Source of the DNA: Mucilaginibacter sp. | GTDB taxonomy: Bacteria; Bacteroidota; Bacteroidia; Sphingobacteriales; Sphingobacteriaceae | Length of the DNA: 64,000 bases | Reading direction: 5' to 3' | Assembly: GCF_028288225.1 (NCBI RefSeq) | Contig: NZ_JAQBOC010000003.1 | Span: 124,001-188,000, forward strand | Shown here: positions 9,345-17,905 of the stretch, piece after piece | How the letters are laid out: each line of letters begins with the position of its first letter | How positions within the stretch are numbered: position 1 is the stretch's first letter | Made by a program: the position numbers and the translations under genes | Notes under the pieces: generated by a model | The model's database searches: none | What the model was told of the DNA's origin: nothing | The model's input: only the letters and a program-made list of their open reading frames with translations

Positions 9345-9436
9345 CAAAACACCTGCTCCCCGTTTTTTTAATATCACAAATACCGCCAAAGCAAGTAGCC
9401 CAAAGCCAGCCAAATCATTCCATCCTGTTTTTTCTT
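9345..9436 (-). pseudogene. 3'-end fragment of a DUF486 gene
   Basis: Read on the minus strand, this stretch encodes KTGWNDLAGFGLLALAVFVILKK, which aligns with the C-terminus of the intact DUF486 protein at 11603-11974 (KLGWNHLVGFGLIVLAVFVIFKK). DNA identity is plain in the shared stretch ATATCACAAATACCGCCAAA. Upstream of the fragment there is a stop and no recognisable remainder, so it is a decayed partial paralogue beside a REP element. Confidence 0.75.
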
Positions 9437-9632
9437 ACAAGTGTATAATAGTTGTCTTCATGTCATATTTCAAGGTGTTTGCATACGCCATATGTAATCC
9501 GTAAAAAAATCACGTATTTAGTATTTAAAATTAACATTGTATTTATAATTGATTAATATAGTTCTTTCATAGTAAGAGCTTAATTACCATTTGTATAATT
9601 CAATTTACGGATAAATAAAAGCGATATTTTTA

Positions 9633-11564
9633 ATGGGGGATACATTTAGGCTAGTTGAATATAAAGTGCTGTTATACAGAATTTTACTTGGCTATATATT
9701 CTATCTTATAAGCAGATTATTGTTCTTTGTATTTAATACTAATCTTTTTGCTGTTGATCATCTTTATACTTTATTGAAGCTTTGTTATTATGGGCTGGCC
9801 TTTGATACTACTGCTTTACTATATATTAACAGCCTATTCATTATATTAAGTATCCTACCGTTAAAAATTAATACGCAAAGCAATTATCAAAAAGGCTTAA
9901 CCATTTTATATTTCATTACAAATTTCCTGGCTTACGCTACAAATTTTATCGACATAATTTATTATCGTTTTAGCCAGGTTCGCTCAACTAAAGCTACGCT
10001 TAACTTGCTTACTGATGAAAATAACAAGAAGCTATTATTTGCCCATTTTACCTGGGTTTATTGGTATATAATTATCGTATATGTTCTATGCTGCCTTTGC
10101 TGGATCTGGCTATATTACCGTGTGAGGGTTAAACATAATCCAATAAAAAATTTAAGAGCCTATTTTTCCTATTCGGTGCTTTCATTCCTGATTATTATTG
10201 CCTTAGTCATCGGGGGAATAAGAGGTGATTTTAAACACAGTACCAGGCCCATTAACATGGTTGATGCTTACAAACATGTTACAATCCCAAACCAGGGCGA
10301 TATAATATTAAATACACCATTTGCAATTATCAGAACCCTTACCAGCAATAATTTCAGGATTGAACACTGGACAAACGAAAACTATATTAATGCAAACATT
10401 AAGCCCATAAAGCAATATAACGGTAACCCCGCGGTTAAACCGAATGTTGTAATTTTTATATGTGAGAGTATGGCAAGGGAGTTTTGGGGAAGTATGAACA
10501 AGAGCGTTGCCATACCTGATTTTAAATCGTACACACCGTTTTTAGATTCGTTATCTGGTAGCAGCCTGATATTTACAAATGCATATGCCAATGGCCGGCA
10601 ATCTATTCATGCAATGTCATCAATATTAGCGGGGATTCCCTCATTTCAAACGGCATTTACTTCATCACCTTATGCAAAGCAAAAAATCCAATCTATCGTG
10701 TCTGTTTGTGATAGTTTAGGGTATCAAACGTCATTTTTTCATGGCGCTGCAAATGGCTCAATGGGTTTCCAGGGGTTCGGCAGTATTTTGGGAATAAAAA
10801 ATTATTACGGAAGGACAGAATATAATAACGATAGAGATTTTGATGGTATCTGGGGCATTTGGGATGAACCATTTTTTCAGTTTATGGGTAAAACGCTTGG
10901 AACTCAAAAACAACCATTTATGGCTACTTTGTTTACCTTATCCTCACATGATCCTTTTCAGATCCCTGAAAAATATAAAACAAGGTTTAAGGGCGGCCCG
11001 CTTGCCATTGATAAATGCGTGCAATACTCAGACAATGCGTTACGAGTCTTTTTTAACTATGCAAAAACACAGCCCTGGTATAACAATACGATTTTTGTGA
11101 TCACTGCCGATCATACCAATCAAACTTACTATCCTGAATATAGTAAGAATATTAACCGCTTTGCCGTTCCAATATTGTTTTACAGTGCTAATGAGGCTTA
11201 TGCTTTAAAAGGTGTAAGAACAGACCTTGCTTCCCAAATGGATATCTACCCATCGCTGGTTGATCTTACAGGCTATAACAAACCCTTCAGATCATGGGGC
11301 AGGAGCCTGATCAGAAATTTGCCTGCTGAAACACCAAGGGTAATAAATTCAACAGGTAATATATACCAGTTTATGCAGGGTAATTATATTTATTTGTTTG
11401 ATGGAAAAAGAATTACTGGAATATTTTCAATTGCAGATAAAGGCTTGGATAAAAACCTGATGGGCGGAAACCTTAATCCCGAAATGAATAAAGGGGTTGC
11501 TGATTGTAAGGCCTTGATCCAGGATTATACGAGCCGGATAGTGAACAAGACGTTGAACCCCTAA
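9633..11564 (+). CDS. LTA synthase family phosphoglycerol transferase / sulfatase-fold membrane protein
   Basis: This 643-residue inner-membrane protein has about five transmembrane helices in residues 10-215 and an extracytoplasmic alkaline-phosphatase-superfamily domain from about 270 to the end. Metal-site and active-site landmarks are NVVIFICESM (first metal-binding acid), the candidate nucleophile in NGRQSIHAMSS, SSHDPF and ITADHTNQ. Members of this family transfer phosphoglycerol or phosphoethanolamine groups to glycans or lipids in the periplasm. Bacteroidota lack lipoteichoic acid, so the acceptor here is unknown. The upstream spacer is AT-rich; the protein is probably expressed alone. 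Confidence 0.88.
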   Translation: MGDTFRLVEYKVLLYRILLGYIFYLISRLLFFVFNTNLFAVDHLYTLLKLCYYGLAFDTTALLYINSLFIILSILPLKINTQSNYQKGLTILYFITNFLAYATNFIDIIYYRFSQVRSTKATLNLLTDENNKKLLFAHFTWVYWYIIIVYVLCCLCWIWLYYRVRVKHNPIKNLRAYFSYSVLSFLIIIALVIGGIRGDFKHSTRPINMVDAYKHVTIPNQGDIILNTPFAIIRTLTSNNFRIEHWTNENYINANIKPIKQYNGNPAVKPNVVIFICESMAREFWGSMNKSVAIPDFKSYTPFLDSLSGSSLIFTNAYANGRQSIHAMSSILAGIPSFQTAFTSSPYAKQKIQSIVSVCDSLGYQTSFFHGAANGSMGFQGFGSILGIKNYYGRTEYNNDRDFDGIWGIWDEPFFQFMGKTLGTQKQPFMATLFTLSSHDPFQIPEKYKTRFKGGPLAIDKCVQYSDNALRVFFNYAKTQPWYNNTIFVITADHTNQTYYPEYSKNINRFAVPILFYSANEAYALKGVRTDLASQMDIYPSLVDLTGYNKPFRSWGRSLIRNLPAETPRVINSTGNIYQFMQGNYIYLFDGKRITGIFSIADKGLDKNLMGGNLNPEMNKGVADCKALIQDYTSRIVNKTLNP

Positions 11565-11602
11565 ATACAGCTAATTCGCACATCCTCAATCCGCACGTCC
11601 AC

Positions 11603-11974
11603 CTACCACTTTTTAAATATCACAAATACCGCCAAAACTATCAATCCGAAGCCAACAAGGTGGTTCCAACCTAGTTTTTCTGATTTAAAAAATACTATGC
11701 TGAATAACATAAAAACAGTTAGGGTAATTGCTTCCTGTATGGTTTTTAGCTGAACCAGCGTAAATGGCCCTCCATCTCCTTTGTAACCGGCACGATTGGC
11801 GGGTACCTGGAACAGGTATTCAAAAAACGCCAGGCCCCAGCTGATGAGTATTACAGCTATTAAGCCCAGGTTTTTACCCCAGTCGTAATCTTTAAATTTT
11901 AAATGGCCATACCAGGCAAAGGTCATAAAGGTGTTTGAAATAATAAGAAAGATAATGGTTTTTAAACCGCGCAT
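11603..11974 (-). CDS. DMT family protein (DUF486)
   Basis: This 123-residue protein is mostly four hydrophobic helices and matches the DUF486 family of small membrane proteins within the drug/metabolite transporter superfamily; no substrate is established. Recognisable elements are the N-terminal helix, WGLAFFEYLFQVPANR and the C-terminal VLAVFVIFKK. It is convergent with the LTA-synthase-like gene. Short words of the type AATCCGCA/ATCCTCA occur on both sides of it (11570-11600 and 12068-12085). A decayed copy of its 3' end lies at about 9345-9436. Confidence 0.85.
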   Translation of the reverse strand: MRGLKTIIFLIISNTFMTFAWYGHLKFKDYDWGKNLGLIAVILISWGLAFFEYLFQVPANRAGYKGDGGPFTLVQLKTIQEAITLTVFMLFSIVFFKSEKLGWNHLVGFGLIVLAVFVIFKKW

Positions 11975-12082
11975 AAATGAATGTCTTAATTTATCTATAC
12001 TGTAATTGAAGTATTTTGTTTGGATAAAAAATCCTTTACGGGGATGGTTTTCATCTTTAAATTTTTTCTAATCCGCAAATCC

Positions 12083-13642
12083 TCACTCCAGCCTTTTTTT
12101 AGTCAGTTCCTTTTTGTATACCTCGTTTAAACCAGGTTTAGGGCGAACGATCAGAAAGATCCCGGTTCCTTTTTCAACTGCTAACGGATTTTTAACTTCG
12201 CCAAATTTTTGACAGCTCTCAAAAATCGACCTGAATTTTTCAACATTCTTTCCGCCCCGGTCATCAATATAAATAATGTACTGGCCATCAAGGTTGTCCG
12301 GAGCCCAAAGGGTAAAGCTGCTGTTAAGGGAAACCACTTCGGGTAAATTATATTGCTTGCCAAAATGATGAATGGCCCCGGCTTCGCCGTAGTTGTCGGC
12401 ATAAATTTGAGTGTGCTTTTGTTGATCGGGCGTAAGGCTGTTCCATGCTTTGACTACGCTGACTGTCATTTCATCCCAGCCAAACATATCACCATAATCC
12501 TGCGTTGTCGCATGGTGTTTATGATCCTCCCAGGTTGTTGCAAAGCTTAAAAAATGGAGGCTGTTGTTTGCAAAGTTAAATACTGTCAGCGTTTGATTTA
12601 ATGGTAAAACAGGCAGCACCAACGGAAATAATAATAGATTTGGAATGGTAAATAAAGCAATTACCAAACTACGCAAGGTGTAACCTGATGTTTTCAACCA
12701 TCGCTCAAAACCAAAACCACCCGCCGCAAATAACATGGGATAGGCGCCAAATAGGTAATAGCTTTTACCATTCATTATTAGTAAAAAAGAAAATATTAAA
12801 ACAAATGCAACAGCCAGGAATTGAAACTTATGGAGTCTGAATGAAAATAGGAGAAACACAAAACCTGTTAGCCAAACAAATAGCGCTATTCCGTTTACCA
12901 AAAGTTCCTGCTTAATAAAGTCTGATGGTTTAATAAAGTCCAGCTGTTCTTCCCGCAAAGCTTTCATGTGTGTTACTACGGGTAAATGATGTTGCAGCTG
13001 CCAGATCAAATTTGGTAAAAATATAAGCAAGGCTACTAGTGCCGCACCTATCATATGCCTGTTTAATAGTAATTTGCGATTTTTGCTAAACAAAAGGCCT
13101 GCAATTAAAGCAAAAGTGAAAAATACCATGGTATATTTGGTTAGCAAGCCAAAGCCTACCACCGCGCCCAGCATATATAAATATTTGGCAGATGAGGTGT
13201 TGCAATATTTGGTAAGCAGCCAAACAGCCAATACCCACCATAGCTGATCAAAAACTACGGGCTGAAAAAGGTAACCGCTGGCTGCAAAAGCAGGAGAAAA
13301 TATGAGGGCCAGGCAGGTGAGTGCAATAGCAAATCTGCGCCCGCCCAATTCAACGGTAATTAAACCGGTAAACCAAATGATCAGTCCGCTGCAAATAGTT
13401 GGAAAAACACGTGCTGCAAAAACCGAATTACCAAAAGCAACCGAGCTTACTTTAGCAAGCAATGCTATAAATGGGGGGACTTCTTTATAGCCCCAATCCA
13501 AATGGTCGGCTAAAACAAGGTGCAGCAGTTCGTCACGGTGAAAACCAAAGTGCCCTATTGCTAATAAATTTAACCCAATTTTAACAGCAACAAAGATCAA
13601 TATAAAAGCGGCATAGGTTGATCTCCGGTTTTGGTAAGACAT
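12083..13642 (-). CDS. GT39-like (PMT_2/ArnT type) membrane glycosyltransferase
   Basis: This 519-residue inner-membrane enzyme has roughly ten transmembrane helices across residues 8-355 and a soluble C-terminal domain. The N-terminal periplasmic loop holds FHRDELLHL and GYKEVPPF, the acidic motif and partner loop of polyprenyl-phosphate-sugar-using transferases (PMT_2 family). It probably moves a sugar from a lipid carrier to a lipid or protein on the outer face of the inner membrane. The acceptor is not predictable. It lies downstream of murA on the same strand, separated by a reiterated-word palindrome. Confidence 0.85.
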   Translation of the reverse strand: MSYQNRRSTYAAFILIFVAVKIGLNLLAIGHFGFHRDELLHLVLADHLDWGYKEVPPFIALLAKVSSVAFGNSVFAARVFPTICSGLIIWFTGLITVELGGRRFAIALTCLALIFSPAFAASGYLFQPVVFDQLWWVLAVWLLTKYCNTSSAKYLYMLGAVVGFGLLTKYTMVFFTFALIAGLLFSKNRKLLLNRHMIGAALVALLIFLPNLIWQLQHHLPVVTHMKALREEQLDFIKPSDFIKQELLVNGIALFVWLTGFVFLLFSFRLHKFQFLAVAFVLIFSFLLIMNGKSYYLFGAYPMLFAAGGFGFERWLKTSGYTLRSLVIALFTIPNLLLFPLVLPVLPLNQTLTVFNFANNSLHFLSFATTWEDHKHHATTQDYGDMFGWDEMTVSVVKAWNSLTPDQQKHTQIYADNYGEAGAIHHFGKQYNLPEVVSLNSSFTLWAPDNLDGQYIIYIDDRGGKNVEKFRSIFESCQKFGEVKNPLAVEKGTGIFLIVRPKPGLNEVYKKELTKKRLE

Positions 13643-13678
13643 ATCTTATAATTGGGTTTATGATAAAGGTAGAAATTT

Positions 13679-13780
13679 AGTCCGAAAGTCGGTAAAGTCC
13701 GGAAGTCCGAAAGATGATTTTTCGCAGATAGCTTAAATATTCTATCTTTCGGACTTTACCGACTTCCGGTCTTTCGGACT
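13679..13780. repeat. Reiterated-word palindrome P1 (murA-GT39 spacer)
   Basis: Two 37-base arms (13679-13715 and 13744-13780) enclose a 28-base loop. The outer AGTCCGAAAG and inner AGTCCGAAAGAT pair perfectly. The middle of the arms holds the same words (CGGTAAAGTCCG, CCGGAAGT) in a different order, so pairing breaks there. The element nearly fills the spacer downstream of the murA stop. Confidence 0.9.
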
Positions 13781-13783
13781 TCC

Positions 13784-15091
13784 TCAGATCCTCTGAATAT
13801 TTGCTCCCAAAGCTATCAGGCGTTTATCAATATGCTGATAGCCGCGTTCTATTTGCTCAATATTATAAATTGTTGATTTACCTTGTGCTGATAATGCTGC
13901 AATAAGCAGGGACACTCCGGCACGTATATCCGGCGAAGTCATGGAGATGCCGCGCAACTGTACCTGTTTATCAAGACCGATAACTGTAGCACGGTGCGGA
14001 TCGCATAATATTATTTGTGCACCCATGTCCAGCAGTTTATCTACAAAGAACAGGCGGCTTTCAAACATTTTTTGGTGGATCAGCACTGAGCCTTTAGCCT
14101 GAATGGCCACTACAAGGCAAATACTCAATAAATCGGGGGTAAAACCTGGCCATGGTGAATCTGCAATCGTCATTATAGAACCATCGATAAATGTCTCTAT
14201 TTCATAGTGCTTTTGAGCCGGGATATAAATATCATCGCCCCTAAGTTCAAGCTTGATGCCTAATCTCCTGAACACATCCGGGATCATGCCTAACTCCTGG
14301 TAACATACATCTTTAATGGTTATCTCCGATTCTGTCATTGCTGCCAGCCCGATAAATGAACCTATTTCAATCATATCAGGTAATAAACGATGTTCGGTTC
14401 CGCCAAGCTCAATAACACCTTCAATTGTAAGTAAATTGGAACCTATGCCGCTGATTTTTGCGCCCATGCGATTAAGCATTTTGCACAATTGCTGTAAATA
14501 TGGTTCGCAGGCTGCGTTATATATTGTTGTAACACCTTTTGCAAGAACAGCTGCCATTACAATATTAGCCGTTCCCGTTACCGATGCTTCGTCAAGCAAT
14601 ATGTAAGTGCCTTTTAAATTAGAGGCATCTACATTAAAAAAACCATTGGAAGGATCATAATCAAACCGCGCACCGAGTTTTTCAAAGCCAAGGAAGTGGG
14701 TATCAAGGCGCCTGCGACCAATTTTATCGCCACCTGGTTTAGGTATTGAAGCCTTGCCAAAACGGGCCAAAAGCGGACCTACGATCATAATTGAACCGCG
14801 AAGGCCACCTCCTTTTTCTTTAAAAGCATCCGACAGGAAAAAATCCAGGTCAATGTTTTTTGCTTCAAAGCTATAGGTATCGGGTGCCAGTTGTTCAACA
14901 ATCACCCCCATATCACCAAGTAATTCTATCAGTTTATTAACATCTTTAATATCCGGAATATTGCTGATAGTTATTTTTTGGCTTGTTAAAAGTACAGCCG
15001 AAAGAATTTGTAATGCCTCATTCTTTGCTCCCTGTGGTGTTATTTCGCCTTTTAATGGTGTGCCGCCGATTATTTCAAATGCGTTAGTCAT
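13784..15091 (-). CDS. murA: UDP-N-acetylglucosamine 1-carboxyvinyltransferase MurA, Asp-type active site
   Basis: This 435-residue cytoplasmic enzyme transfers enolpyruvate from PEP to UDP-GlcNAc, the first committed step of peptidoglycan synthesis. The EPSP-synthase fold is complete: the N-terminus has IIGGTPLKGEI and GAKNEAL, and the C-terminus DIRAGVSLLIAAL and ERGYQHID. In the active-site loop PGGDKIGRRRLDTH the position normally held by the fosfomycin-reactive cysteine (C115 in E. coli) is aspartate D122. Enzymes with Asp here are known to be active and intrinsically fosfomycin-resistant. Word-palindromes lie on both sides of the gene. Confidence 0.96.
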   Translation of the reverse strand: MTNAFEIIGGTPLKGEITPQGAKNEALQILSAVLLTSQKITISNIPDIKDVNKLIELLGDMGVIVEQLAPDTYSFEAKNIDLDFFLSDAFKEKGGGLRGSIMIVGPLLARFGKASIPKPGGDKIGRRRLDTHFLGFEKLGARFDYDPSNGFFNVDASNLKGTYILLDEASVTGTANIVMAAVLAKGVTTIYNAACEPYLQQLCKMLNRMGAKISGIGSNLLTIEGVIELGGTEHRLLPDMIEIGSFIGLAAMTESEITIKDVCYQELGMIPDVFRRLGIKLELRGDDIYIPAQKHYEIETFIDGSIMTIADSPWPGFTPDLLSICLVVAIQAKGSVLIHQKMFESRLFFVDKLLDMGAQIILCDPHRATVIGLDKQVQLRGISMTSPDIRAGVSLLIAALSAQGKSTIYNIEQIERGYQHIDKRLIALGANIQRI

Positions 15092-15094
15092 AGT

Positions 15095-15196
15095 AGTTCA
15101 TGGTTATGGGTTCATAGTTCATGGTTAGCTGCAATAATGGAATCATTAATTGTTGTTTAATTCCATGAACTATCAACAATGAACCATGAACTAACC
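15095..15196. repeat. Reiterated-word palindrome P2 (upstream of murA)
   Basis: The left half repeats AGTTCATGG, GTTCATAG and GTTCATGG; the right half repeats CCATGAAC and its variants. A further pairing TGGAAT / ATTCCA sits inside. It fills almost the whole 109-base spacer between the DUF4290 gene and murA, so it would be in the murA leader. Confidence 0.9.
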
Positions 15197-15200
15197 CCAA

Positions 15201-15899
15201 TTAGTACTTTTTAGGGCCGTTGTTACGGTTGCGGTTTTGATTATTGTTATTACGCGGATTGTTGTTGGTACGGCCGCGATTATTTTGATTGTTATTGGTA
15301 CGTCCGCGGTTACTGCTGCTGCTGCTGCTATGTGGGTTTGCACGGTATTCAACCCTGTTTAGGTTAATATTTTCTTCCAGCTTTAATTCGCCGCCTGATA
15401 ATTTATAAAGATCATTTAATATACTTTCGTCCGTAACCGAATCTTTGTTCCATTGTACATAAGCCATCTTCATAAAATTGGCAACAGCCTGAACCATGTG
15501 CCGTTTACGATCGGGATCATCAATGCTTTTGGCTTTTTCAATCATTAGCTCAATGGTTTTACCATAGTGCTTGTATTTTATACGCTGATGCGGATATTTT
15601 AATGGCTCGGGCTTTAAATGAATAGCCTCCGGCGACGGTTTGGGATATGGTGAATCCACATCGATCTGGAAATCAGAGATAATGTGCAGGTGATCCCATA
15701 GTTTGTGTTTAAAATCGGCAACATCGCGCAAGTGGGGGTTTAAAAAACCCATCAGGTCAATTACAACCTGTGCATAGCGGTTACGTTCTTCTTTAGTAGG
15801 CAGCGCAACAATATATTTTACCATATTTTGCACGTTGCGGCCATATTCAGACAGGATTAACTTATTCCTGGTTGAGTTATAATCAAATTGTTCGGGCAT
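15201..15899 (-). CDS. DUF4290 domain-containing protein
   Basis: The 232-residue protein matches the Bacteroidota-specific DUF4290 family, of unknown function, over about residues 1-180 (for example YNSTRNKLILSEYGRNVQNMV and the DVADFKHKLWDHL region). The last 45 residues are low-complexity Asn/Arg/Gly sequence with repeated RGRTNNN-type units, resembling nucleic-acid-binding tails. There is no signal peptide, so it is presumably cytoplasmic. It lies upstream of murA and downstream of the M20 peptidase gene on the same strand, separated from each by word-palindromes. Conserved synteny with murA would suggest an envelope or RNA role, but that is speculation. Confidence 0.88.
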   Translation of the reverse strand: MPEQFDYNSTRNKLILSEYGRNVQNMVKYIVALPTKEERNRYAQVVIDLMGFLNPHLRDVADFKHKLWDHLHIISDFQIDVDSPYPKPSPEAIHLKPEPLKYPHQRIKYKHYGKTIELMIEKAKSIDDPDRKRHMVQAVANFMKMAYVQWNKDSVTDESILNDLYKLSGGELKLEENINLNRVEYRANPHSSSSSSNRGRTNNNQNNRGRTNNNPRNNNNQNRNRNNGPKKY

Positions 15900-16060
15900 G
15901 ATTTATTAAGCCAAGTAATTAATTTTTTATGAAGATCTTTAAATTAGCACAGACATATTCCCCGGATAGAACAGGAACATGAGGCTAAAGTTGAATTTTT
16001 ACTATAATGTAGAAACGCAAATATAATGCAATTGTGTGGATTTGCAAATATTTGTTTCAA

Positions 16061-16226
16061 AGATCAGAAACTGGAGGATCAGAGATCAGTAATGCGAAAG
16101 TCGAAATGCCAATTGCGGAATAGATTGGCTTAAATACCTTGACGAGTAGCATAAGTTAACTGATCTGTAACCTATGTTCTCTAATCTTTATTACCAACTA
16201 ATCTCTGGCCTCTAATCTCTGATCAC
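16061..16226. repeat. Reiterated-word palindrome P3 (M20-DUF4290 spacer)
   Basis: The left part repeats GATCAG words (AGATCAGAAACTGG, GGATCAGAGATCAG). The right part, 16158-16226, holds CTGATCTG, TAATCTTT, TAATCTCTGG and TAATCTCTGATCAC. This looser palindrome occupies the second half of the 323-base gap 15900-16222; the first half is plain AT-rich DNA in which I saw nothing else. The right arm runs into the peptidase stop codon. Confidence 0.75.
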
Positions 16227-17599
16227 TGCCCCGCACTCAATTCCGCAAAATATTTATGGAAAAGCGGGATAGTCTCAATGCCTTTATAGTAATTATAAAT
16301 ATCATATTTTTCGTTGGGTGAGTGGAGCGCATCGCTATCCAGCCCAAAGCCCATTAGCACAGTTTTAAGCCCGAGCTCTGCCTCAAATAGTGCAACAATA
16401 GGGATACTACCGCCGCCTCGGGTTGGGATCGGGTCTTTTCCAAACGATTCTTTTATTGCTTTTTGTGCCGCTTTGTAGGCTATACTGTCAGTTGGTGTTA
16501 CAACCGGCTCGCCGCCATGGTGCGGGGTAACCTTAACTTTTACAGATCGCGGAGCTATTTTTTCAAAATGGGTAGTAAATAATTGTGTTATCTCGTCAGA
16601 AACCTGGTTTGGTACCAATCTCATAGAAATTTTTGCAAAGGCCTTTGAAGGCAGTACAGTTTTAGCGCCTTCACCAATATAACCACCCCAAATACCATTT
16701 ACTTCAAGGGTAGGGCGGGTGCCGGTACGCTCAAGTGTGCTAAATCCCGTTTCTCCCCACAGCTCATCAACTTCAAGGTCTTTTTTATACTCATCCTCGT
16801 CGTATGGCGCATCATTTAATGCTTTACGCTCGGCATTAGTTAATTCAATTACCTTATCATAAAAGCCCGGAATGGTAATATGGTTGTTTTCATCATGCAA
16901 TGAGGCAATCATTTTAGCCAATGTAGTTGCAGGATTTGCTACAGCGCCGCCATAAACACCTGAATGAAGATCACGGTTCGGACCTGTTACTTCAACTTCA
17001 AGGTATGATAAGCCGCGTAAGCCTGTCTCCAGCGATGGGTTTTCCATGCTGATCATCGAAGTATCTGAAATTAATACAACATCGGCCTTTAGCCTGTTTT
17101 TATTTTGCTTTACAAATATGCCAAGGTTTGATGATCCTACTTCCTCTTCGCCCTCAATCATAAATTTGATATTGCAGGGTAAGGTATTGGTTTGCATCAT
17201 TAATTCAAACGCTTTTACGTGCATATAAAATTGGCCTTTATCATCACAAGCGCCGCGGGCATAGATCTTACCATCGCGAATTGTAGGTTCAAAAGGAGGG
17301 GTTTTCCAAAGCTCAAGCGGGTCTGGTGGCTGTACATCATAGTGACCGTATACCAGTACCGTAGGTTTTGATGAATCGATTGTTTTTTCACCGTATATAA
17401 TAGGGTAACCTGCAGTTTGGCAAACTTCAACATTGTCTGCTCCTGAATCCCGCAGTTTATCAGCTACAAACTCAGCTGTTTTTAATACTTCGGTTTTATA
17501 TTTGGGATCGGCACTAACGGAAGGAAAACGAAGAAGGGCAAACAGCTCGCTCAATAAACGTTCTTTGTGCTGTTCAACATAGTCTTTTATAAGCTGCAT
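16223..17599 (-). CDS. M20 family dipeptidase
   Basis: This protein of about 458 residues is a zinc metallopeptidase of the M20 (ArgE/DapE/CNDP) family that cleaves small peptides in the cytoplasm. Motifs are YGHYDVQP (metal-binding His and catalytic Asp), ARGACDDKG (bridging Asp), IEGEEEVGS (catalytic Glu pair) and a late conserved DALHSPNE with the final metal-ligand His. I chose the ATG at 17599, because the in-frame TTG nine bases earlier is less likely. There is no signal peptide. It heads a minus-strand run M20-DUF4290-murA-GT39 broken up by word-palindromes. Confidence 0.92.
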   Translation of the reverse strand: MQLIKDYVEQHKERLLSELFALLRFPSVSADPKYKTEVLKTAEFVADKLRDSGADNVEVCQTAGYPIIYGEKTIDSSKPTVLVYGHYDVQPPDPLELWKTPPFEPTIRDGKIYARGACDDKGQFYMHVKAFELMMQTNTLPCNIKFMIEGEEEVGSSNLGIFVKQNKNRLKADVVLISDTSMISMENPSLETGLRGLSYLEVEVTGPNRDLHSGVYGGAVANPATTLAKMIASLHDENNHITIPGFYDKVIELTNAERKALNDAPYDEDEYKKDLEVDELWGETGFSTLERTGTRPTLEVNGIWGGYIGEGAKTVLPSKAFAKISMRLVPNQVSDEITQLFTTHFEKIAPRSVKVKVTPHHGGEPVVTPTDSIAYKAAQKAIKESFGKDPIPTRGGGSIPIVALFEAELGLKTVLMGFGLDSDALHSPNEKYDIYNYYKGIETIPLFHKYFAELSAGQ

Positions 17600-17742
17600 A
17601 ATTATCAATTTGAAGCAAATATAGGGTTTGTTAAACGAGAAAAAATAAGGAAAGCTATAAGTTTAAAATTAGCTGATCTTAATAATTATGGAGGGTTTTA
17701 AAAAAGCTATATAAAGTATATTTAACAATATTCCCAAATGGG

Positions 17743-17762
17743 ACCGCTAATAAATTAGCGGT
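17743..17762. repeat. Perfect short stem-loop in the M20 / repeat-protein spacer
   Basis: ACCGCTAA-TAAA-TTAGCGGT is an 8-bp perfect stem with a 4-base loop and no adjacent T run. It lies in the 306-base gap between the repeat-protein gene and the peptidase gene. It could be an operator or an RNA hairpin; no function is shown. The rest of the gap is AT-rich without a gene. Confidence 0.45.
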
Positions 17763-17853
17763 AAAGGAAAAAACAATATAAATGATTCACCTGGGGGAAT
17801 TGCTGAACCAATCTGCTCGAATAAACAGGGAAAGGGATTGTAAAATAAATTCG

Positions 17854-17888
17854 CATACTCAGCTGAAAACTTTGCTCAGCTGAATATG
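17854..17888 (-). terminator. Hairpin after the 11-residue-repeat protein gene
   Basis: CATACTCAGCTG (17854-17865) pairs with CAGCTGAATATG (17877-17888), 11 of 12 bases. It sits 17 bases beyond the stop of the minus-strand repeat-protein gene and is followed in that direction by a T-rich stretch, so it may terminate that transcript. Confidence 0.5.
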
Positions 17889-17905
17889 TGAATTACTAAT
17901 AATAA

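Noticed and set aside
9190..9504. 104-codon plus-strand frame after cbs
   Set aside because: It runs through a terminator hairpin, a REP doublet and the DUF486 remnant; no protein-like character.
13679..13780. P1 as an ordinary rho-independent terminator
   Set aside because: The arms are too long, GC-moderate, have shuffled centres and no T run; termination may be a side effect but does not explain the structure.
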